From Jeotgalibacillus sp. S-D1 (GTDB lineage: Bacteria > Bacillota > Bacilli > Bacillales > Jeotgalibacillaceae), in NCBI RefSeq assembly GCF_004358665.1, contig NZ_SMZR01000001.1, positions 310,001 through 374,000 on the forward strand: 64,000 nucleotides of DNA. The letters run 5' to 3'. The translations under genes and the position numbers were made by a program. Of this stretch, positions 1 through 9,725 are shown in pieces. The notes beneath the pieces are model-generated. The model had not been told where the DNA came from, searched no databases, and saw only the letters and a program-made list of their open reading frames with translations. Each line of letters opens with the position of its first letter. The first letter of the stretch is position 1.

Positions 1-1
1 G

Positions 2-721
2 CCTGAAATGATGGAAGAAAATTGTTACCCAGTATCACCAATTATGCCTGGAGATGGCTTTGATTGTCCACCGCCTCCTCACATGGGGCACCACCAGCAG
101 GTAGGAGGTCAAATGATGCCGTGTCCGCCACATCATATGGAGCACCAGCAGGTAGCAGGACAAATGATGCCTTGGCCGCCACAACATATGGGGCACCCGC
201 ACGCAGGAGGACAAATGATGCCGTGCCCGCCACACGAAATGCACCATCACCACCAGCAGTTGGCAGGTGTCCAACAGCAGATGAATAAACCGTGCGGCTG
301 CGGACCAAAACATCACATGATGCCTTATGGTCAGCCGATGCCGTACGGCGGTTTTCCGCAAATGGGCGGATTTCAGCCAGGCATGCAGCCACAGATGAAT
401 GGTAATCCACAAGGAATGAACGGAAACGGCCAGGGTTCTGAGCCTCAAATGAACCAGTTCATGGAAGGCTTTCAGCCGTATTTTGAAGGTATGATGGAAA
501 TGGGTGGATCCCAGCAGGGCATGCAGCCACAAATGGGTGGATCTCAGCAGGGTATGCAGCCACAAATGGGTGGATCCCAGCAGGGCATGCAGCCACAAAT
601 GGGTGGATCCCAGCAGGGCATGCAGCCACAGATGGGCGGATTCCCTCAGGGCATGCAACCGCAGATGGAGGGTTTTCAGCAAGGAATGAACCAGCCTAAC
701 CTATTTGGGCCTAATATGTAA
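2..721 (+). CDS. safA: SafA spore coat assembly protein, C-terminal part (5-prime end outside window)
   Basis: The reading frame is open to the window edge, so only the C-terminal ~239 residues are visible; an N-terminal LysM domain, usual in SafA, would lie upstream. SafA is a morphogenetic protein that directs inner-coat assembly at the cortex-coat interface. The match rests on a short segment near the visible start (PVSPIMPGDG) that resembles the C-terminal half of B. subtilis SafA, on the Pro/Met/Gln/His/Gly-rich composition, and on the coxA gene next door, as in B. subtilis. Two repeat zones are visible: four imperfect His/Pro/Met units over roughly residues 20-80, and five or six 11-residue MGGSQQGMQPQ-type units near the end. 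Any Met/His-rich coat protein is the alternative. Confidence 0.75.
   Translation, partial: PEMMEENCYPVSPIMPGDGFDCPPPPHMGHHQQVGGQMMPCPPHHMEHQQVAGQMMPWPPQHMGHPHAGGQMMPCPPHEMHHHHQQLAGVQQQMNKPCGCGPKHHMMPYGQPMPYGGFPQMGGFQPGMQPQMNGNPQGMNGNGQGSEPQMNQFMEGFQPYFEGMMEMGGSQQGMQPQMGGSQQGMQPQMGGSQQGMQPQMGGSQQGMQPQMGGFPQGMQPQMEGFQQGMNQPNLFGPNM
500..694 (+). repeat. 33-bp in-frame minisatellite inside safA
   Basis: Five consecutive 33-bp units start at 500, 533, 566, 599 and 632, with a partial sixth from 665. The first four encode MGGSQQGMQPQ almost without change at DNA level; units five and six have drifted (SQQ to FPQ, GG to EG). The period is a multiple of three, so copy-number change would keep the frame. 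Confidence 0.95.
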
Positions 722-726
722 GAATG

Positions 727-757
727 AAAAGAAGACGAGAAATTCGTCTTCTTTTTT
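727..757 (+). terminator. Intrinsic terminator after safA
   Basis: A 10-bp perfect stem (AAGAAGACGA with its complement, loop GAAAT) is followed by a T run a few bases after the safA stop. Confidence 0.9.
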
Positions 758-839
758 AATGGGAAAATTTAAAATAAAAAATCGTGAATAAAGTTAGGGT
801 TTTACTCAAAAGCTAAAAATAAAAACGGAGGACCTTTAC

Positions 840-1346
840 ATGAAAAAAATTGTTACTTTACTTTTCACAACAATCGTTCTTACAGCTTGTTCTCCAGGTT
901 CCAGCGGAGCGGATCCGAATCAGGATCCACCAGTTTTGTCAAGAGAAAATGACCCTTATGATAAACATGAAGAACAGGATATAGCAGAGCTTGAAGGACT
1001 TCATATAAATGAATCGAAAGCAAAGAGCGACCTTCATCAAGGAGATTTATCTGATAAGCTGGCAGCAAAGATTTCCGAAATTGAAGATGTGGAATATGTG
1101 ACGGTTATTGTGCATGAAAAATTGATAGCTGCTGCTGTGACACATATTGGATCTGATGTGGAACAACATGTAGTAAATACGATTAAAGAACAGGTTGGAG
1201 ATGGATATGAGATTTACGTATCTGAGGATAAAGCTGCGTATCGAATGGCACAGGCGGTAGATAATGGCCTTAGGGCTGGTTTTGATGAGAAATGGGAGCA
1301 TGAGAATATGGAGAGATTGACTGCGACGATGAAAAAAGCTACTTAA
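840..1346 (+). CDS. coxA: CoxA-like spore cortex lipoprotein, YhcN/YlaJ family
   Basis: A 168-residue lipoprotein. The N-terminus is a type II signal peptide (MKKIV, a hydrophobic stretch, then the lipobox LTAC at residues 14-17), so Cys17 should be acylated. The rest fits the YhcN/YlaJ sporulation lipoprotein family, with an acidic linker and a C-terminal domain around residues 70-150 (IEDVEYVTVIV, YEIYVSEDKA). Position directly downstream of safA is the same as coxA in B. subtilis, whose product is found in the spore cortex. The start has a good ribosome site (ACGGAGGACC) and ATG at 840. Its own terminator was not seen; bofC follows closely. Confidence 0.85.
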   Translation: MKKIVTLLFTTIVLTACSPGSSGADPNQDPPVLSRENDPYDKHEEQDIAELEGLHINESKAKSDLHQGDLSDKLAAKISEIEDVEYVTVIVHEKLIAAAVTHIGSDVEQHVVNTIKEQVGDGYEIYVSEDKAAYRMAQAVDNGLRAGFDEKWEHENMERLTATMKKAT

Positions 1347-1406
1347 TTCCATCTTATGTATAATGGATTGATGATTTGGCAAACTACAGATATGGAGGTG
1401 GCCAAT

Positions 1407-1721
1407 ATTAGCAGAAATATTCGACTTATAGGAAAAGTTTTGGGAATAGGTTTAAGTGTGTGGCTGGTATTTCCTTTGACAATTAGTGCACAGGAAACCA
1501 AAGTTCATACCATAGATGTGACGCTTGAAACCATTTTTGAAGATGGTGAAAAAGCGGTGGAGCAACGGGTTGAAGAAGTAATGGCAATGGAAGATTTTTG
1601 GGCAAAATACCAGGCGTGGCAGTTAGTTGATATGTCACAGGAACAAGTGAAATTCAGATCTCAAGTTGAAGAGGTTTCTCCATTAGTTACACTTAGTGGC
1701 TACAGCACTATAGCTCCTTGA
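1407..1721 (+). CDS. bofC: BofC, forespore intercompartmental signalling factor, N-terminal domain only
   Basis: Residues such as LETIFEDGE, EDFWAKYQAWQLVD and VEEVSPLVTLSGY match the N-terminal domain of BofC, a secreted forespore protein that restrains SpoIVB signalling in the sigma-K checkpoint. B. subtilis BofC has about 170 residues; this one stops after about 104, exactly where the C-terminal domain should begin, and a terminator overlaps the stop codon. The start is odd: the only good ribosome site, GGAGGTG at 1394-1400, points to an ATT codon at 1407, which gives a textbook signal peptide (n-region RNIRLIGK, cleavage near ISA-QE). Conventional starts at 1356, 1371, 1392 or 1398 have no ribosome site. 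Position before ruvA matches B. subtilis. Confidence 0.8.
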   Translation: MSRNIRLIGKVLGIGLSVWLVFPLTISAQETKVHTIDVTLETIFEDGEKAVEQRVEEVMAMEDFWAKYQAWQLVDMSQEQVKFRSQVEEVSPLVTLSGYSTIAP

Positions 1722-1750
1722 CAACCGCGCACCCGCCGGTTGTTTTTTTT
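1721..1750 (+). terminator. Intrinsic terminator after bofC
   Basis: Stem ACAACCG / CGGTTGT with a 9-base loop and eight Ts; the first base of the stem is the last base of the bofC stop codon. Confidence 0.85.
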
Positions 1751-1826
1751 ATGGAATAGGGTGAGAGGAGATTTTACCCCCCGGTTATTATATTAGCTGA
1801 AGTGTTGGGAATAGTCTGTTAAAATA

Positions 1827-1840
1827 AGAACAAACGTTTT
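1827..1840 (+). promoter_or_regulatory. LexA (SOS) box upstream of ruvAB
   Basis: AGAACAAACGTTTT fits the Gram-positive LexA consensus CGAACRNRYGTTYC at 12 of 14 positions; only the two outer bases differ. It lies about 70 bp before ruvA, a gene pair that is SOS-regulated in B. subtilis. Confidence 0.7.
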
Positions 1841-1910
1841 GTTTGGTTATGTGTTATATCCCCCAAATATTATGGTACAATGGAGAATGGACTCGAAAGG
1901 ACGAATGCTA

Positions 1911-2522
1911 ATGTATGAATACATAAAAGGTGAGATCGCTCTCATTTCAACTGAATATATTGTTGTGGACCATCAAGGTATTGGCTATCAATTATATATG
2001 CCAAACCCGTTTGTAATGTCCTCTAATCAGGGGCAGAATGTTCAGGTCTTTACTTATCAGCATGTACGGGAGGATCAGCTGACATTGTTTGGGTTTCCAT
2101 CAATGGAAGAAAAACTGCTTTTTATGAAGCTGCTAAATGTCTCAGGCATTGGACCAAAAGGAGCATTGGCGATTTTAGCTTCAGGAGCTCCTGAACAAGT
2201 CATCCAGGCAATTGAAAATGAAAATGATACCTTTTTAACGAAATTTCCCGGTGTTGGAAAAAAAACCGCCCGTCAGATGATACTAGACTTAAAAGGTAAA
2301 CTTCAGGACGTTGTTCCGGATTATTTCCCCAACCTTTTTGCAGATCCAGACCGCAATTATTCAACAGAAACAAAAGAGCTTGATGAAGCGCTATTGGCTT
2401 TAAAAGCATTGGGGTATTCAGAGAGGGAGGTAAAAAAAGTAGAGCCTGCCTTGCGCAAGGAATCTTTGACAACGGACGAATACATTAAAAAAGGGCTAAA
2501 ATTCATGCTTAAACTATCCTAA
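1911..2522 (+). CDS. ruvA: Holliday junction branch migration protein RuvA
   Basis: RuvA forms tetramers that hold the four-way DNA junction while RuvB motors drive branch migration. The 203-residue product has the N-terminal OB fold (residues 1-63), two helix-hairpin-helix motifs (VSGIGPKGA near 77-85 and FPGVGKKTA near 112-120), and the C-terminal three-helix domain that contacts RuvB (from about 155). Length equals that of B. subtilis RuvA (201). The ATG at 1911 is chosen because it gives the conserved MYEYIKG start with AAAGGA nine bases upstream; the longer frame from 1839 runs through the promoter. First gene of an operon with ruvB, queA, tgt and yajC, behind an SOS box. Confidence 0.97.
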   Translation: MYEYIKGEIALISTEYIVVDHQGIGYQLYMPNPFVMSSNQGQNVQVFTYQHVREDQLTLFGFPSMEEKLLFMKLLNVSGIGPKGALAILASGAPEQVIQAIENENDTFLTKFPGVGKKTARQMILDLKGKLQDVVPDYFPNLFADPDRNYSTETKELDEALLALKALGYSEREVKKVEPALRKESLTTDEYIKKGLKFMLKLS

Positions 2523-2548
2523 AGCGGTAATTGATTGAGGGGGATCGT

Positions 2549-3550
2549 ATGGAGGAACGGATCGTTTCAAGTGAAACAGAAAATACAGAAGAACAATCAT
2601 TTGAGCAAACGCTGCGTCCTAAGTTATTGGAAACTTATATTGGGCAGGATCAGGTGAAAAACAATTTAGCAGTATTTATAGAAGCGGCCAGAAACAGGCA
2701 GGAAACTTTGGACCATGTACTTCTATACGGTCCGCCCGGCCTTGGGAAGACCACTTTGGCTGCCGTAATTGCGAATGAAATGGGCGTTAATCTGCGGACG
2801 ACATCAGGCCCTGCTATTGAACGTCCCGGGGACTTAGCAGCTATTTTGTCCGCGTTAGAACCGGGCGATGTGCTGTTTATAGATGAAATTCACCGTCTGC
2901 CCCGTGCGATTGAAGAAGTACTTTATCCTGCTATGGAGGATTTTTGTTTAGATATTGTCATCGGTACCGGACCGAGTGCAAGATCAGTAAGACTTGATCT
3001 GCCGCCCTTTACATTGGTTGGTGCCACCACGCGTGCAGGAGCAATCTCTGCCCCTTTGCGTGATCGATTTGGTGTATTATGCCGTCTCGAGTATTATGAA
3101 GAACATCACTTGGTAGAGATTGTTCACCGGACGGCACAGATTTTTAAAACGGATATAGATGAGCAGGGAGCACTCGAAATTGCCAAGCGGTCCCGCGGGA
3201 CTCCCAGGATTGCGAACCGTTTACTTAGAAGGGTGCGGGATTTTGCACAGGTCAGAGCGGAGGGGGCAATCACCTACCCTATCGCACAGGAGTCTTTAGA
3301 GCTTTTACAGGTTGATCGGTTAGGCTTGGATCATATTGATCACAAACTGCTGACGGGGATTATTGAGCGGTTCAGAGGAGGGCCGGTTGGCCTGGATACA
3401 ATCGCAGCAAGTATTGGAGAGGAATCCTCCACGATAGAAGATGTTTACGAACCATATCTCCTTCAAATAGGCTTTTTACAGCGCACCCCGCGAGGAAGAG
3501 TGGTAACTCACTTAGTGTACGAGCATTTTCAACTGGAGGTTCCAAAATGA
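2549..3550 (+). CDS. ruvB: Holliday junction DNA helicase RuvB
   Basis: AAA+ ATPase motor of the RuvAB complex. In the 333-residue product the Walker A motif GPPGLGKTT is at 61-69, Walker B with DEIH at 112-115, the sensor GATTRAG follows near residue 155, and a winged-helix DNA-binding domain occupies the C-terminal ~75 residues. Start ATG 2549 follows a G-rich ribosome site. The gene begins 26 bp after ruvA and its stop overlaps the next start (ATGA), so translation is probably coupled along the operon. Confidence 0.98.
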   Translation: MEERIVSSETENTEEQSFEQTLRPKLLETYIGQDQVKNNLAVFIEAARNRQETLDHVLLYGPPGLGKTTLAAVIANEMGVNLRTTSGPAIERPGDLAAILSALEPGDVLFIDEIHRLPRAIEEVLYPAMEDFCLDIVIGTGPSARSVRLDLPPFTLVGATTRAGAISAPLRDRFGVLCRLEYYEEHHLVEIVHRTAQIFKTDIDEQGALEIAKRSRGTPRIANRLLRRVRDFAQVRAEGAITYPIAQESLELLQVDRLGLDHIDHKLLTGIIERFRGGPVGLDTIAASIGEESSTIEDVYEPYLLQIGFLQRTPRGRVVTHLVYEHFQLEVPK

Positions 3551-3750
3551 CACTTCCAAAAATGTTGATGATCGCTGGCGGGATTTTGCTGATCGCTGGA
3601 TTTCTGATGCAATTCATTAAGCTTGGCAGGTTACCAGGTGATATTATTATAAAGCGTGAAAATATGACCGTTTATTTTCCCATCGCTACGTCAATTATTG
3701 TGAGTATAATATTGACCGGGGTCTTTTTTCTAATCGGTCGATTTCGATAA
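3547..3750 (+). CDS. DUF2905 small membrane protein
   Basis: A 67-residue protein with two predicted membrane helices (about residues 5-22 and 44-63) joined by a short basic loop containing [14 protein letters not shown], the hallmark of the DUF2905 family. Function is unknown; the family is often found between ruvB and queA in Firmicutes. The start ATG overlaps the ruvB stop in an ATGA arrangement, which ties its expression to ruvB. Confidence 0.85.
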   Translation: MTLPKMLMIAGGILLIAGFLMQFIKLGRLPGDIIIKRENMTVYFPIATSIIVSIILTGVFFLIGRFR

Positions 3751-3768
3751 AGTTAGGAGTTAGAAACA

Positions 3769-4794
3769 GTGAATATAAATGACTTTGATTTTCATTTGCC
3801 AGAGGAACTGATTGCTCAGGTTCCTCTGGAAGACCGGACTGCAAGCCGGTTAATGGTACTGGATAAACAGACCGGTGACGTTTCACACAGATCATTCAAA
3901 GATATTGTGTCCTTTTTAAACAAGGGTGACTGCCTGGTATTGAATGATACTAAGGTATTACCGGCTAGATTAATTGGTGAAAAAGAAGGGACAGGAGCTG
4001 CGATAGAGCTTCTGCTGCTGAAGCAGATTGAAGGAGACCGGTGGGAGACACTCGTAAAGCCGGCAAAACGTTTGAAAATTGGAACAACCGTGATATTTGG
4101 AGATGGACGGCTAAGAGCAGTTTGTGCCGGCATAGGTGATCAGGGCTCAAGAATAATGGAATTTTCCTATGAGGGGATATTTTATGAATTATTGGACCAG
4201 CTGGGAGACATGCCGCTTCCACCTTATATTAAAGAAAAGCTGGATGACCGTGACCGTTATCAGACCGTGTTCGCAAAAGAGCGCGGTTCTGCAGCAGCGC
4301 CAACTGCCGGTCTTCATTTTACAGAAGAACTGCTTGACCGGCTTCGTGACGGCGGGGTCACGATTGCTTTTATTACATTGCATGTAGGGCTGGGAACGTT
4401 CAGGCCGGTATCCGTTGATTCGATTGAAGAACATGATATGCATAGTGAATATTATCAGATCAGCAATGAGACGGCCTGTACTCTGAATGAAGTTAGGGAA
4501 GCCGGAGGACGGATTATTACGGTAGGCACTACTTCAACTAGGACGCTTGAGACGATTGCCGATGATCAGGGGCGCTTTAGTGAATCAAGCGGGTGGACCA
4601 ATATATTTATTTATCCCGGATACACATTTAAAGCGGTAGATGCACTGATTACCAATTTTCATCTGCCTAAATCAACATTGATTATGCTCGTAAGCGCATT
4701 GGCAGGAAGAAACGAAACGCTTGCTGCCTATCAAGAAGCAGTAAAAGAGCGGTACCGCTTTTTCAGCTTTGGCGACGCGATGTTTATAAAATAG
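3769..4794 (+). CDS. queA: S-adenosylmethionine:tRNA ribosyltransferase-isomerase QueA
   Basis: Transfers and rearranges the ribosyl group of SAM onto preQ1 at position 34 of GUN-anticodon tRNAs, making epoxyqueuosine. The 341-residue length is that of the family, and the sequence runs through the expected blocks: [13 protein letters not shown] near the start, [29 protein letters not shown] near residue 180, and [10 protein letters not shown]. Start is GTG at 3769 with TAGGAG upstream. It is followed 15 bp later by tgt, which does the preceding step in the same pathway. Confidence 0.97.
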   Translation: MNINDFDFHLPEELIAQVPLEDRTASRLMVLDKQTGDVSHRSFKDIVSFLNKGDCLVLNDTKVLPARLIGEKEGTGAAIELLLLKQIEGDRWETLVKPAKRLKIGTTVIFGDGRLRAVCAGIGDQGSRIMEFSYEGIFYELLDQLGDMPLPPYIKEKLDDRDRYQTVFAKERGSAAAPTAGLHFTEELLDRLRDGGVTIAFITLHVGLGTFRPVSVDSIEEHDMHSEYYQISNETACTLNEVREAGGRIITVGTTSTRTLETIADDQGRFSESSGWTNIFIYPGYTFKAVDALITNFHLPKSTLIMLVSALAGRNETLAAYQEAVKERYRFFSFGDAMFIK

Positions 4795-5949
<1,155 letters not shown>

Positions 5950-5984
5950 TAGATTGAACGGCAGGAAGGAGGAATATTTTTAAT

Positions 5985-6257
5985 ATGGAAACGTTAGTTA
6001 CTTTAGTACCGCTAATATTGATGTTTGGGTTGATGTACTTATTTTTAATTCGTCCACAGCAGAAGCGTCAAAAAAAGGTGGTTGAAATGCAGAGCAGCCT
6101 TGCAAAAGGCGACAAAGTTGTAACCATCGGTGGCCTTCATGGAATCATTGATGCAATTGACGAAGGACAAGTTATCTTGAAATGTGGAGATGGCAGCCGT
6201 CTGACATATGACCGCAACGCAGTACGCGAAGTGGTGGATAAGCCGGGTGTAATGTAA
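5985..6257 (+). CDS. yajC: Preprotein translocase subunit YajC
   Basis: A 90-residue single-pass membrane protein: hydrophobic segment at residues 4-24, then RPQQKRQKK and a cytoplasmic domain with KGDKVVTIGGLHG. YajC associates with SecDF and the Sec channel. ATG 5985 has AAGGAGG twelve bases upstream. Last gene of the ruvAB-queA-tgt operon; the partner secDF lies 3.4 kb further on. Confidence 0.95.
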   Translation: METLVTLVPLILMFGLMYLFLIRPQQKRQKKVVEMQSSLAKGDKVVTIGGLHGIIDAIDEGQVILKCGDGSRLTYDRNAVREVVDKPGVM

Positions 6258-6276
6258 TTTGTCACCCCCTTACGAT

Positions 6277-6312
6277 AAAAAGCTGACGGGAGAGATCCCG
6301 TCAGCTTTTTAT
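6277..6312. terminator. Bidirectional terminator between yajC and the convergent membrane gene
   Basis: Perfect 12-bp stem (AAAGCTGACGGG with its complement) flanked by A and T runs, so it can serve both converging units. Confidence 0.92.
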
Positions 6313-6321
6313 ATTGCTTAA

Positions 6322-6711
6322 TTATATTTCACGTTTGTCCTGCTTGCCCCCAAATAAATTTACCCCGGCTATGCCTCCAACAATCGATATAAAAAAAGTT
6401 AATGAGGATTGGATCAAAGATGATGTCCAAAGTGTGCCTTGTGCAGTTAATAAAAATGACATAGCGATCATCAGCAATCCGATCATTGCCCCCACCAGCA
6501 GTCCTTTAACCTTCGATACGGCTCCTCCCACGATGGCTCCAGCCAATATTACCCCAAACATCGTTCCATTCAGCCATTTTGTCATTTCTAGTTCTTTAAG
6601 CGGGGTAAGGGCAAGTAAAGTTGCCATGATAATTGAAATGCACAAAACAGTTAGAGCAATTACAATAACGCCATACGTAATACCCTTCCCAATCCGTAGC
6701 CAAGTCGACAT
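6322..6711 (-). CDS. yrzE: TIGR04086-family membrane protein (YrzE-like)
   Basis: A 129-residue integral membrane protein with four predicted helices and repeated small-residue pairs (GVILAGAIVGG, GAMIGLLMIAMS). It fits the TIGR04086 family, represented by YrzE in B. subtilis, which sits between yajC and yrbG there too. Function unknown. The start at 6711 (MSTWLRI) is preferred over the ATG at 6717, because AGGAGG directly abuts the latter. Confidence 0.8.
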   Translation of the reverse strand: MSTWLRIGKGITYGVIVIALTVLCISIIMATLLALTPLKELEMTKWLNGTMFGVILAGAIVGGAVSKVKGLLVGAMIGLLMIAMSFLLTAQGTLWTSSLIQSSLTFFISIVGGIAGVNLFGGKQDKREI

Positions 6712-6799
6712 ATTCATCCTCCTGTAACCTTATTGGTGTGTAGTGAATCCATTACTCGGTCATACTAAAAGCGACAATAAATCGAAAGGATGAGGGACG

Positions 6800-7447
6800 T
6801 TGTTAGAGGAATACTTACTTACCGGAGTTCGAACCCTGTTTCTATATGGACTAATATTATTGATTTTCCGCTTAATGGGTAAACGGGAAATTGGAGAGCT
6901 TAGTTTATTGGATCTTATTGTTTTTATGATGATAGGTGAAGTAGCTGTTTTTGCAATTGAAGATCCGTATGTGAATATGCTGAAAGCGGTTTTTCCAATG
7001 GTTCTTTTGATGAGTCTGCAGGTATTGCTGTCCTGGATTTCCCTTAAAAATAAATCTTTCCGTGATCTGACAGACGGCACTCCATCTGTCCTTATCCGTC
7101 ACGGAAAGCTGATGAAAAAAGAAATGAAAAGCAATCGTTACAATATTGATGATTTGATGCAGCAGCTTCGTGAAAAGGATATTTTCAATTTACAGGATGT
7201 TGAGTTTGCTATTTTGGAGCCATCCGGTATATTGACCGTTTTAAAAAAAGGAAGAAGGGAAGGTGAATTGTCCCTTCCGCTTGTGATGGATGGCAAAATC
7301 CAAAACGATCACCTGGCGCGTATACAAAAGGATGAGCACTGGCTGAAAACAGAACTTGAAAAAGAGGGCATTACTGATCTAAATGATATATTTTTTTGTT
7401 CATTTGAAGATGGCAGATGGTTTGTAAGCAGTAACGGTGAGCGGTAA
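6800..7447 (+). CDS. yrbG: DUF421 (YetF/YrbG-family) membrane protein
   Basis: A 215-residue protein with about three N-terminal membrane helices (residues 5-80) and a cytoplasmic DUF421 domain. Visible landmarks are RLMGKREIGELSLLDLI after the first helix and PSVLIRHGK with NRYNIDDLMQQLRE in the soluble part. The family is spore-former enriched and its biochemical role is not established. Start is TTG at 6800 with a strong AAAGGATGAGG site. Its stop abuts the stop of the convergent spoVB with no gap and no terminator. Confidence 0.85.
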   Translation: MLEEYLLTGVRTLFLYGLILLIFRLMGKREIGELSLLDLIVFMMIGEVAVFAIEDPYVNMLKAVFPMVLLMSLQVLLSWISLKNKSFRDLTDGTPSVLIRHGKLMKKEMKSNRYNIDDLMQQLREKDIFNLQDVEFAILEPSGILTVLKKGRREGELSLPLVMDGKIQNDHLARIQKDEHWLKTELEKEGITDLNDIFFCSFEDGRWFVSSNGER

Positions 7448-8992
7448 TTATTTATGTTTTTTTCTCCATATTGAAATGAACGACCAGTCCTCATGTTTTA
7501 TTACATTTAGCGTTCTTCCCAAGAAGATATAACAGCCAATTAAGATAACCATTGTCACAAGAGGGTGGTGGAAGTATGCTGGCAGCAATGTCGGAAAGAT
7601 GAATTTTTCCAGAAAATACATACACACCATTAATACGGTTACAACCCCATACTGGCTATAGGGTACTTTGATGGGGACCAGCTTTAACATTGTGAAAAAA
7701 TGAAGCATTGTCACCGTCACTAAACCGACCATTATCCCGATTGCAGCTCCATTAATCCCCATGCCTGGCTGCATCATCAGCACGCCCATAACGGCGAGCT
7801 TAACCACCGCACCGATCAGGCTGTTGATCATGGCCGCCCCGGCAGCATCATAAGCTTGTAAAACTGCATGCAGAGGACCCTGGTAGTAATAAAATACAAA
7901 TAGGATCGCCATAAAATGCAGCATGTGATTTCCGCTTGTTGAATGATAAAGAGCCTGCAATAAGTAAGTTCCATGAGTGAGCAGGAGAATTGAAAATAAT
8001 CCTCCGGTAACAAGCGATATTCGTAATGCCTGCTGGATGCGGTGTTCCACCGTTATCATTTGTTTTTTTGCTTTTGCTTCACTGATGGCAGGGACCAGTG
8101 CAGTACTAAGCGAAACGGTGATAAAGGAAGGCAGTAATAATAATGGCAAAACAAACCCCGTCAATATCCCGTATTGTTTTGTGGCAAATGCTGCCGTAAA
8201 ACCAACGATTGTTAAGCATTTCATTACAATAATTGGCTCCAAGAACCAGGCGATTGATCCGATCATTCTGCTCCCAGTTGATGGCAAAGCGATGCTTAGA
8301 AGCTGTTTTGCAATAACAGGGCGGCTTGGAACGTGAACTTGTCCTGCTGCTGTCGCTTTTGCTTTTTTTCTTGAGTAGATAAAGTGGAAATACAAATAAC
8401 CTAATGAGAGAAGTTCTCCTCCAATCGAGGCAAGCATTGCCCCTGCAGCCGCATATTCAATTCCTTTAGGTATTAACATGCCGACAAGTATGTACAAAAG
8501 CACAAGTCTGACAAGCTGTTCAATGATGGACCCTACTGCTGTAACTCCCATCTGCTGCTTTCCTTGAAAGTACCCTCTTAATACCGCTGAAAAAGCTGCA
8601 ATTGGCACGATGGGAAGAATCGCAATGAACGGCCAGAAGGTTCGATCATCCGAAAATAATGTTTCAGTTAAAAAAGGTGCAAGAAAGAACATAATTGGTG
8701 TAAAAGTAAGGGCAAGGGATCCTGTTATTAGCAGTGAAACGTTTAGTATGCGCTGCACAACTCTTTCTTCTCTTTTTGCAGTAGCTTCTGAGACATATTT
8801 GGCAATGGCTATAGGAAGTCCCAGCTGGGTGATTGTTATAACAAGCATGAGGGTCGGGAAGGTCATCATATAAAGCCCAACACCTTCTTCTCCAACCATG
8901 CGTGCCAGCACCATACGATGTACGAACCCCAATACCTTAGTCAGCATTGCTGCGAAAATTAAGATCAGAGTTCCTTTTATAAATGTAGACAT
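7448..8992 (-). CDS. spoVB: Stage V sporulation protein B, MATE/MOP-type flippase
   Basis: A 514-residue polytopic protein of the oligosaccharidyl-lipid/polysaccharide exporter superfamily with about 14 membrane helices. It opens with STFIKGTLILIFAAM and contains RMVGEEGVGLYMM and LRGYFQGKQQM, all typical of SpoVB, which is needed for spore cortex peptidoglycan synthesis and is thought to flip a lipid-linked precursor. B. subtilis SpoVB has 518 residues. ATG at 8992 sits five bases from GGTGGAG; the GTG at 8998 overlaps that site. Position between yrbG and comN is conserved. Confidence 0.95.
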   Translation of the reverse strand: MSTFIKGTLILIFAAMLTKVLGFVHRMVLARMVGEEGVGLYMMTFPTLMLVITITQLGLPIAIAKYVSEATAKREERVVQRILNVSLLITGSLALTFTPIMFFLAPFLTETLFSDDRTFWPFIAILPIVPIAAFSAVLRGYFQGKQQMGVTAVGSIIEQLVRLVLLYILVGMLIPKGIEYAAAGAMLASIGGELLSLGYLYFHFIYSRKKAKATAAGQVHVPSRPVIAKQLLSIALPSTGSRMIGSIAWFLEPIIVMKCLTIVGFTAAFATKQYGILTGFVLPLLLLPSFITVSLSTALVPAISEAKAKKQMITVEHRIQQALRISLVTGGLFSILLLTHGTYLLQALYHSTSGNHMLHFMAILFVFYYYQGPLHAVLQAYDAAGAAMINSLIGAVVKLAVMGVLMMQPGMGINGAAIGIMVGLVTVTMLHFFTMLKLVPIKVPYSQYGVVTVLMVCMYFLEKFIFPTLLPAYFHHPLVTMVILIGCYIFLGRTLNVIKHEDWSFISIWRKKHK

Positions 8993-9103
8993 TGGCACTC
9001 CACCTTCTCAAAGGGTACTTTTTTCGGTACAATTAACCATATGCTCGTTATAGGACAGCCTATGACGAAAATATTAAGTTAAGCCATTATTAGGAGGAGA
9101 GAA

Positions 9104-9439
9104 ATGGATAAACATTCATCATTAAAGGAAGAATACTGGCGTTTGGGTGCTGCCCTCGAAAGCAAAGTAGAAGAACTCCACTTTTATGGCTATGACACAG
9201 CTACATTAGAGGGACTGTGGAGCTACTTAGTGAATAAAAAATGGAAAAAACATGAAGGTGAGATCCCTTTGTATATGGCGGTTAATGACATATTAACGAT
9301 TAAATCGGGCGATTTCATGAATTATACGACCAGGACGGAATATAAGTCTTCCTCCTCCAATTTGAAAATGGAGGACCAGGACCTTCAAATGTTACTGCAT
9401 GGGCATTCTGAAGAGGATAAAACGCCGTCGGAGAAGTAA
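9104..9439 (+). CDS. comN: ComN post-transcriptional regulator
   Basis: A 111-residue soluble protein matching the ComN family (B. subtilis, 98 residues), with the conserved block YGYDTATLEGLWSYLVNKKW near residues 28-47 and VNDILTIKSGDFMNY after it. ComN promotes accumulation of comE mRNA at division sites and poles in B. subtilis; the comE operon it would act on is at 55.5-59 kb here. The C-terminal ~25 residues are acidic and poorly conserved. ATG 9104 follows AGGAGGAGAG. Confidence 0.88.
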   Translation: MDKHSSLKEEYWRLGAALESKVEELHFYGYDTATLEGLWSYLVNKKWKKHEGEIPLYMAVNDILTIKSGDFMNYTTRTEYKSSSSNLKMEDQDLQMLLHGHSEEDKTPSEK

Positions 9440-9725
9440 CGAAGAGATTGACACTCATAATAATGTGATTCATAATAGGCTTGTTGCTGGAAATTTGGAT
9501 ATATTGGTAAGCAATTCGATTTGAGGAGATTATTTTGTTATACATCCCTGCCCCAAAAACCTGCGACCTCATAACAATATACTCATTTTATAAAGTTTTT
9601 AAAAAACCTGTCTTTTTATTATGAATTTTTCCCGATTTAATCCGTTTATCTGTTTGTACGATTAAATGTATGATGGTTTCAAACCCTTAGTTTGTGCATT
9701 TGAATTTGAGGAGGATTTATACATA
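9440..9725. other. 286-bp non-coding stretch before secDF
   Basis: No convincing gene, terminator or RNA was seen. The stretch is very AT-rich and ends in the secDF ribosome site GAGGAGG (9709-9715). The open frame that reaches back to 9666 is ignored because its first 20 codons precede that site. Confidence 0.6.

Noticed and set aside
35-682. Long minus-strand open frame opposite safA
   Set aside because: It is a by-product of the repeat composition of safA; it contains the same 33-bp periodicity, has no ribosome site, and safA has clear family support.
6314-6727. Plus-strand frame of 137 codons opposite the YrzE-like gene
   Set aside because: Runs antisense through a clear membrane protein and begins inside the yajC terminator.
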